DNA from: Typha latifolia
Lineage: Eukaryota; Streptophyta; Magnoliopsida; Poales; Typhaceae
Direction: 5' to 3'
NCBI GenBank assembly: GCA_019914945.1
Contig: CM034113.1
Coordinates: forward strand, 3,142,850-3,206,849
DNA length: 64,000 nt
This document shows positions 57,375 to 64,000 of this stretch, in pieces (position 1 is the stretch's first letter; every line of letters starts with the position of its first letter). The notes beneath the pieces are model-generated. The model did not search any database and had not been told where the DNA came from. It worked only from the letters and a program-made list of their open reading frames with translations. The position numbers were made by a program, and so were the translations under genes.

Positions 57375-58169
57375 TGTTACGGTTCACCTAGATACGGCTT
57401 GGATTTGACCAACCCGCCTCGAAAGAAATAACTTTTTCTTTTGAAGAATAAAGATTTCTGGCAGTCTTGTTCAAATCTGGAAGTCATGTTCGAACGTGAC
57501 TTCCAAACGTCTGCATACGTTCGCAAATACAGAGAAAATATTTAGCACATTCGAACATGCTCAACTTGCATTTGAGCGCCTACATATGTTCGCAAATACA
57601 GAGAATGTATTTAGCGTGTTCGAATGAGCCTAACCCGCGTTCGAACGTGATCACCGAAACTGCATTGTTTCTAGGGCTATCTTTTGATTGTTTTACTTCT
57701 TAGGTTAGCCTCTAAAATATGTGGAAGGCAACCTTATTGAACTATTGATGAATTATTGAAAATTTCCCTTCCTATACCTCTATCTCCTTCCTCCAATGGC
57801 ATCCATTATCTAACATCATCTCTTTCCTCCTTCAATCTGATTGTGCCAGCTTGCCTATCAAGGATCGGTCCACCCTCTACCCCTTCGTCTAGCTTGAGGC
57901 TCTATCCCCACCATTGCTGCCATTGTCATCTTCCAATACCCTAACCATTATTCTACCTTCCACTACCCACGTCCATCCCGCCACCATCTGACCAATGGCC
58001 AGTATTTCTCTCATATCTTCTGATCTACACCTCCGATTGACGAGATTCCAGTGGAGCAAAATCTTATATCTTCTGGACGGCTAGATCACCTACAATTGAT
58101 CTCAAAAGTTTTGCCCTAGATCAAAACCAAGCTAATTGATCATATCTTTTGAAGAAAGCCATCGTAAAA
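57375..58169 (+). repeat. 3' LTR of the second gypsy element
   Basis: Starts TGTTACGGTTCACC, ends ATCGTAAAA. Longer than its partner mainly in the 57470-57650 motif array (two ~69-bp GTTCGCAAATACAGAGAA units). Confidence 0.85.
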
Positions 58170-58174
58170 CAAAA

Positions 58175-59030
58175 CTCCCTACGGAAAATTGCTTCGAGTG
58201 CAGACAAATGAGGACGTAAGTGCCCTCTTCAAAACTTCCCTCCCTTTTGCATTCATTAGGCCTTCTTTGCATATCCTTCTGTATTGATGGCAATACATTG
58301 GCGAATGGCATGCATGTTTTTTCAAATAGTGAAGTTTTTGCTACATCACTAACTCGAGTTGAAGATGGATATCAATTGATATCAAGAGAGGTACAAGGCA
58401 TGAACTGTAACATCCCAAGTAAGTTTGATTTCCCTCTTTTTTACTTTTTCTACTCCCATCCCAAAACTTCCAACCCCCTAGATCAAAGTGTTGGAGCTCC
58501 CTCATCATCCAAGTAAGTTTGATTTGTAATTCAATATTTAATTATAATTTTTTCTTTAGTTTTCTCCTCCTCTCGACTTGATCCAGTCGGTCAGCGGCCT
58601 CGTGCCTTGCCGCGTCAGTCCTATGAGCTTCCCCGCTTCGCGAGGATGCCCTTAGTGGTTTCCTTTGACGCCCCCGTGGTCAGAGTCATTGGGTGGCCCC
58701 TCGCCTTGGCCGATGGCCGAGACGAGGTAGCGCGCGAGACGAGGTGGATTTCTGCCTCTAGCAGCTAGGCTTCCCCTCAGCGGGCCTCTGCTTGTCAAGG
58801 GGAGGGTGTCGGTGGGGTCAGCTGGGTTATCTGCGATTGAGTTTGCCAGCAGCTCTTCCCTTCCACCACCAATTGGGTTCTTGCTTGTCGATGGGTGGTC
58901 CCCATCTTCCCCACCGATCAAGTAGGCATTGTGTGATATGACTTAGTCAAATTGGATTCATTCACGGCACATTGGGTTCATTAGGATGAGTCTATTTGTC
59001 TAGTTTGATTTCTTGCATTTCTTTTGCAGG
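58175..59030. other. Region after the gypsy insertion
   Basis: 58220-58430 has an open frame (NGMHVFSNSEVFATSL, VEDGYQLISREVQGMNC) that I do not recognise. 58570-58920 is unusually GC-rich for the window. A splice-like CAAGTAAGTTT occurs twice (58418 and 58508). It could be part of an older retroelement or a gene fragment. Confidence 0.3.
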
Positions 59031-59034
59031 TGTC

Positions 59035-59780
59035 CTGTTAGTTGAGCCATAAACTCAAGTACCTGCTAAATATAGACTCAACTTGTTAATTGGTTAATTA
59101 AGTCTAGTCGAGTCAATAAATTATTTTAGTCGAGTCATGAGATGTATTATGAACTCGAGTATGACTCGGCTTAGTCGAGTGGTATTGGTTGATCGAGTCC
59201 TTATCTAGGTCAATCTAGGGTTAGCCTCTATAAATATGCAGAGAAAACTCTAATTTGATTATTATTTGATTATTGGAGCATTATCACCCCCCTATCTCTC
59301 TCTCTTGCCATCGGCTCTCCTTCCTCCTCCCTACTTGCCCACCGTGCCATCACTCTATTGGTTCAGTCCCTCCTAGCTTCTAGTCCTCCTCTTCTATATC
59401 CTTTACTCCTAATCTCTCTACCATCGCCCTAATCGCTACACCATCCCTAACATTCCACCACCAATATCCTTACCAGTGCCACCCCATCACTCTTGGCCTA
59501 CCACCACCATACCTCACCTTGGAGTCCGTGCCACCACCCACGGATCCCAAATCTCGTGCAGACCTAATCTCGTAGGTCTGACCCTCCAACCTTTGTCTAC
59601 CTTTTTGAAGATATCTTTTGATATACAAATTCAATTTACGTAAAACTAAATTCATTGGAAAGTTCTCTCGTAGGGCTACTAGTATCAAAATTTTACAATG
59701 ATCTAGATCCTCCAAAATATCTCTCAAAAGTTCCATGCAAATTTTGTCCAGAACTAGTTGTGAGACGATCAAACCTTTTG
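59035..59780 (+). mobile_element. LTR-like fragment related to the gypsy LTRs
   Basis: Same plan as the LTR at 12654: TATA (CTATAAATATG near 59229), CT-rich leader, and TATCAAAATTTTACAATGATC followed by AAAGTTCCATGCAA, which parallels the LTR end. I found no partner, PBS or TSD, so it may be a solo or truncated LTR. Confidence 0.5.
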
Positions 59781-59879
59781 AGGGGAGATCGTAGCACCGA
59801 GGGTGCCTTCCTCCCCTGACCGTCAACTGGTCTGTTGGCTCTAGCTACCGACGATGGTGACCATCGGCAGCCACCCTAA

Positions 59880-60738
59880 CTCAGGGGGATGTCATAGACT
59901 CGGGCTAGGTGCGACCAACCCAGAGTGCCAGCTCAAGCTAGGTGTGGCCAGCCTGAGTGACAGCTCGGGTTGGGTGCATCCTAGCCTGATTATCGGGTCG
60001 GGCTAGGTGCGATTGTTACAAATCAGATTTGGAACAATCTGTCCATAGGATGATCTTGACTTATTGAGGGGTAGAATCTTAGAAGTCTTGGATCTAATGG
60101 CTTTGGAATGAAGTCAATCAGAGATCCCGATGGAAAGTTATAGTTAAAATAATGGAGCAAGGTCAAAGTAGGGAAGAATAGTAATTAACTGACGTTGCAG
60201 AGGTCGTCGGAGGTTGGTGGATGGCGAAGGGTGGTGGTAGACAGCCATAAGATAGGATGGCTGGTGGTGGTGGAAGGTGGCTAGGGTTTGGAAGGTCAAG
60301 ATGCTTCTATAGCTATAATATACTCCTAGAAAGATAAAGACGATCTAACTACTACAGTACAAGATAAGGACAAATAATAACTTGGCTAAACTCAAGTTCA
60401 TTCAATGATTCCTTCCATTCATATTATCAACACATGTCCACTTCTATTTATAGGAGTAAAAATTCATAGCAGATTAGATCTACATGTGGATTATCTGATT
60501 TATTTAAAATTCAAACAATAAGATAAAGCTAACTAATTTGACTCGACTTGACTTAACCTATGTGGTCGTAACAGTGGCCCAGCTCGATTGTCGAGTCAAG
60601 CTAGGTGCGACCCAACCCGAGTTTCGAGCTGGGCTGTGCGGCGCTGCCCATGTGCTAGGTTGGGTTGGGTGTGACCCAGCCCGTGTGCTAGGATGGCCTG
60701 GGTGCGACCTAGCCTGTAACGCCCTTGTCGGGCATAGG
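59880..60738. repeat. Degenerate GC-rich tandem repeat, split by an insertion
   Basis: Units of about 38 bp around GGGCTAGGTGCGACC and AGCTCGGGTTGGG occur at 59880-60013 and resume at 60574-60738 with the same register. The frames in it are low complexity. Confidence 0.6.
60014..60573 (-). mobile_element. Solo-LTR-like insertion
   Basis: 560 bp with TGTTACA at the left and CGTAACA at the right, so termini are inverted TGTTAC/GTAACA. A minus-strand TATA (CTATAAATAG near 60450) gives the orientation. It interrupts the GC-rich tandem repeat. Flanking 5-mers do not match, so the insertion edges are provisional. Confidence 0.5.
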
Positions 60739-61200
60739 CACGTGCACGCCCACGCGCTCACACGGCATGAGCGATGCATGCGACAGGTCGAGCGGGGTCC
60801 GTCACGTATAGATACTCTTATGCACATATAATCATGACATCATCAAATAAAACCTGCTAACCTATTCATGATCACATAATCCATCACCAATAAATCATAC
60901 TATTAACCAAATAAACCTGTTAACATAAGAATATCCAAGTCCATAATAATATACACTAGACCACTACATAATCTAGTAGGACCCACATAGGCCACAACAA
61001 ACCATCTAGATACAACTAAAATAACTAATACAAGAGTACACTATGATTTGACCCGTATTATACAAATCATCGTCTAATACAAAAGAGTACAAATATCAAA
61101 TACTAGTACAACTCAATTTCTATATAAACTATTATTTATACCATCTCGCATCTATAGCTCACCTCATCATTGCTCTAAAATATCTTCTCAAGTATCATCA
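60716..61200. repeat. LTR fragment, TGTAACGCC family
   Basis: Starts TGTAACGCCC. Shares GGCACGTGCACGC, TATTATACAAATCATC and TAGCTCACCTCATC with 3182-3330 and 51951-52445. Confidence 0.7.
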
Positions 61201-61782
61201 TGTTTTACAGCCTTTAACTAAATTAAAGCTTGGGTGCAAATAGAAGAAGATACGACCATCGACTAGTGAAGAGAATACTAGAGCAAAAAAGAAATGCATG
61301 GTTTGTCATGGTTTGGGCATAACAAAAAATGTTACATTTAGATTGCTACCTTTGAAAATAGGTAGCATCTCTAAGAGTATCAAAAGTTGAAGTTAGGAAG
61401 AATGTAATAGAAAAAATTGTGTAAATATTTTATAAGTTATTTTAGCTATCGAAATAGCAGAATGATAATGAAATTTATTGTATAAGGAAGTCGTAACTTA
61501 TGTATAATATAGCTTGTAGCTACTAAATTATATTTATAAATATTATGTAAGTGTAGACACTAAAGTAACACAATAGTATATTTATAAGTCGATGCTCACA
61601 TGGTAAAATAACATAATAGTGGTAAAAAATTTGTGTAAAAACTTATAACTTATATTACTGTAGCTACTAAACTAACACTCAGTGAAATTTTTTAAAGAAG
61701 TAAATTTTGTAAGTTAATACTATAAAATAATGATAGTTCAGTTTCAACCTGACCCAAATACAGTTAGATCCTAAGCTACTTA
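61201..61782. other. AT-rich stretch without recognised feature
   Basis: No frame, RNA or repeat that I can support. Confidence 0.4.
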
Positions 61783-62093
61783 TGTAACACCCAAACTCTA
61801 AATATATGCATGGCACAAGCCCACACGGCACGTGCAAGGCATCTGGCAACTTGGTTAGTTGCTGATAATTAAATAAACTTGTATCTATATAATAATTTTA
61901 TTTACGGTATCTAAACTAAGAATAACTCAAGTCTGACTGTCAACAACATACAAATAACCCTAATATTGCTGCTAATATGCTACAGAACGATTCCTTCAAG
62001 ATCTAAATTTATTCCAGGAAGCAGACCGCGTTCAAACGTACACGCTATGATCTCTGTCTCCTCCAATAGCTCCGGTAGAACTGATCCAATGAC

Positions 62094-62927
62094 CTAATGA
62101 TCACCAATCAACTCCCTCAGCAATAGAACATGGAAGACAAGATGCACTCTCGACCCCTCATGCAGCTCCAAACGATACACAACCAGATCGATATGCTCTA
62201 ACACCCAAAACGGACCAAAGTAATGATGTGTTAACTTTTGATTATGCATCTGACGCAAGGTCACCTGTCGATACAGTTGTACTCTCACAAACACCCAACT
62301 ACTGATGTCGAACTCCTGCTCCTGATGGCTACGATTATAAACTTACTTTATGCGGTTCTGAGCAAGTTTAAGATGGCCACGCAACCTCCTCAATGTGGCA
62401 TCTCTATCCATCAAAGCTAAGTCCACCTCCGTCCGATCTACAGATGCCACTGGATCATAAGTGTGTAATGTCGGAGCCGTGCGCCCATATACCACCTCGA
62501 ATGGAGTCATGCTAATACTATTGTGGTAGGCGGTGTTGTAAGACCACTCCGCCCATGATAAGAACTCCAACCATCGTCTTGGCATCTCTCCAACAAAGCA
62601 CCTCAAGTACTGCTCAATGTCTCGATTAACCACTTCGATTTGGTCGTCCGTCGGTGGATAGTAGGCCGAACTGAAGTTCAATCGAGTCCTTTGTAACCTG
62701 AAAAACTCCATCCAAAATTTGCTCATAAATACACGATCACGATCTGAGACAATCGTGCATGGTATGCCATGCAACCGAGCAACATCTCCAACAAAAATTT
62801 CAGCTACTGACTTGGCTGAAAATGGATATGACAATGTAGAAAAATGCGCATACTTGCTCAATTTGTTAACCACCACAAAAATAACGAAATAAACACGTAC
62901 CAATGAAAGACCTTCTATGAAATCCAT
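62094..62927 (-). pseudogene. Integrase core and C-terminal domain
   Basis: MDFIEGL (first Asp), IVSDRDRVFMSKFW (second Asp) and TDDQIEVVNRDIEQYL (third acid, Glu; the usual TDGQTE is altered) form the DDE core at 62927-62343. HYFGPFWVLEHIDL (62294-62094) is the GPF-type C-terminal domain in another frame. No chromodomain is seen before the element stops. Confidence 0.88.
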
Positions 62928-62989
62928 ATAAATGTCTTCCCAAACACGATCCGGTATTGGTAGAAGCTATAGTAATCCAGCTGGTTTCA

Positions 62990-63610
62990 ATGTGGTTGTC
63001 TTAGCCTTTTGATAGACTTTGCAAGCACGGACAAAACTCTTCACATCCCGCCTCAATCTTGGCCACGTGCAACTCTAAGATATCCTCCTATAAGTCCTCA
63101 AGACACCCTCATGACCAGCCTCTAGAGTTTGGTGGAAGTGCTCCAATAATTTCTGCCGCAATCCATCATTTGTAGGCACCCAATGCATCCACGGTCCAGC
63201 AATAAATCGCCTCGATTCTCTAACTTTGGATGGTGCTCTGGATCATCCAACACCACCTGTAACAATCTCAAAACATCTGGGTCAGATGTACATGCATACC
63301 TTAGGTCATCAAGAAAAGGAAAAGTAGGAGAAGAATAGGCTGCAAGCTCGGCGGTATCGGGCTGGCGCGATAGTGGATCTGCCGCTCTATTTTCTGTTCT
63401 TTTCTTGTATTGAATTTCATAATCATACTCCAGCAATTTTGTGACCCATCTCTGCTGTGCCGGAGTGTGAATATGCTGTCCCATAAAATATGGAAGGCTC
63501 CTTTGATCGGTTCAAATAATGAATCGTCTCCCGATCAAATAAGGCCTCCACTTTATCACCGCATAAAGAATTGCCAACATCTCTCTTTTATAAGTCAATA
63601 ATTACTAAGA
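62990..63610 (-). pseudogene. RNase H, linker and integrase zinc finger
   Basis: KREMLAILYAVIKWRPYL and FIIRTDQ-like codons (frame-shifted) and QRWVTKLLEYDYEIQYKK give RNase H. HFHQTLEAGHEGVLRTYRRI and FVRACKVYQKAK form the H2C2 finger, but the last Cys is Tyr. Confidence 0.85.
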
Positions 63611-64000
63611 TACCGATCCTTGACAGTGATAGCGTTTAGTGCCCGGTAGTCGACACAAAAATGTCATGTCCTGTCCTTGTTTCGCACCAATAGCACGAGC
63701 GATGAGTAAGAGCTATGACTTGGTTGTATGAGGCCTTGTTCCAACATCTTGGCTACCATCTTGGAGATAACTTCTTTTTGCACATGTGCATATCGATATA
63801 GCTTCACATTCGTCGGTGCAGCCCCGAGCACAATCTCTATGAGATGGTCCATCGTTTGCCTTGGTGGCAACTCCTTTGGTTCCTCAAATAGCCTAGAAAA
63901 TTTATCTAATAAATTAGACAATTTAATTTTAGTAACTAGACTCATTTGAGGCTCGTCTCCTATTGGTCCTAACTGAAGAAGCTAGGCCAAATCATTCACA
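63611..64000 (-). pseudogene. RT N-terminal segment, truncated
   Basis: FEEPKELPPRQTMDHLIEIV, VKLYRYAHVQKEVISKMV and SSYSSLVLLVRNKD, then HFCVDYRALNAITVKDRY, after which RNase H follows immediately. About 150-200 residues, including the catalytic Y-x-D-D, are absent. The element continues past the right edge. Confidence 0.85.

Larger units (their letters stand above)
54244..58169 (+). mobile_element. Degenerate Ty3/gypsy chromovirus with RT-integrase deletion
   Basis: LTRs 54244-55010 and 57375-58169, target duplication CAAAA (54239-54243 and 58170-58174), PBS TGGTATTAGAGCC and chromodomain (EILVEWLGKP, VTWELESEIV). gag and pol are recognisable but broken in many places. RT is cut just before its catalytic Asp pair and joined to the integrase C-terminus. 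The LTRs are clearly diverged, so it is older than the intron 1 element, to which it is related. Confidence 0.88.
61783..64000 (-). mobile_element. Minus-strand Ty3/gypsy pol, runs off the window
   Basis: The left end starts TGTAACACCC (LTR-type), sharing GAACGATYCCTTCAAGATCTA with 3325-3345. Rightward on the minus strand lie the integrase C-terminus, integrase, zinc finger, RNase H and the RT N-terminus. The middle of RT is missing. Confidence 0.85.

Noticed and set aside
1..64000. CRISPR arrays, bacterial operons, tRNA or rRNA genes
   Set aside because: No regularly spaced identical repeats with unique spacers, no cloverleaf or rRNA signatures seen. The regular arrays present are LTR minisatellites.

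Overview
This is plant nuclear DNA from a flowering plant. It is AT-rich, has spliced GT-AG genes, and is full of LTR retrotransposons with tRNA-iMet primer-binding sites. I see no bacterial operons, CRISPR arrays, tRNA or rRNA genes. The gene-poor, intron-expanded layout would suit a medium or large genome, perhaps a monocot, but the species cannot be fixed from the sequence.

The one convincing host gene is a SEC14-like (SFH-type) phosphatidylinositol/phosphatidylcholine transfer protein on the + strand. Thirteen exons between 8516 and 43864 join in frame to a predicted 537-residue protein. Its parts are a CRAL-TRIO N-terminal helix region, a SEC14 lipid-binding fold, a serine-rich linker, a hydrophobic stretch, a coiled coil and a basic Cys/Trp tail of the nodulin (Nlj16-like) type. 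Seven exons are packed into 1.3 kb (30552-31876). Introns 1, 2, 9 and 10 are 11.4, 10.3, 7.7 and 3.5 kb, and all are filled with mobile elements. A weaker candidate is an 85-codon ORF at 202-459.

Layout. 1-7500: remnants of retroelements (a Ty1/copia gag-protease relic, a long minus-strand LTR with another LTR fragment nested in it, and a minus-strand LTR with PBS). 7500-8515: upstream region of the gene. 8516-43864: the gene. Intron 1 holds a hAT-like GC-rich element (9295-9872), a nested hAT-like element (10503-11031) and a young, TSD-flanked Ty3/gypsy chromovirus derivative (12654-17142). A pair of GC-rich TIR elements lies on either side of exon 2. Introns 2, 9 and 10 hold more dispersed hAT-like copies, tandem duplications, a ~950-bp direct duplication, and two copies of an undescribed ~1.1-1.4 kb repeat flanking exon 10. 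44482-45082: a MITE just downstream. 45399-50855: a nearly full-length but decayed L1-type LINE on the - strand. 51950-64000: stacked LTR-retrotransposon remains, including a gypsy element (54244-58169) inserted next to a PBS of another element, LTR fragments, a solo-LTR-like segment, and a minus-strand gypsy pol running off the right edge.

Recurring themes. All three gypsy-type pol regions have lost the catalytic part of reverse transcriptase by internal deletion. In the youngest, near-identical LTRs and a perfect TSD imply it was mobilised in trans after, or at the time of, the deletion. A ~82-bp array of a 12-bp palindrome-like motif lies upstream of the promoter region in one LTR family. 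Inverted and direct repeats flank single exons of the lipid-transfer gene and could affect its splicing or stability.
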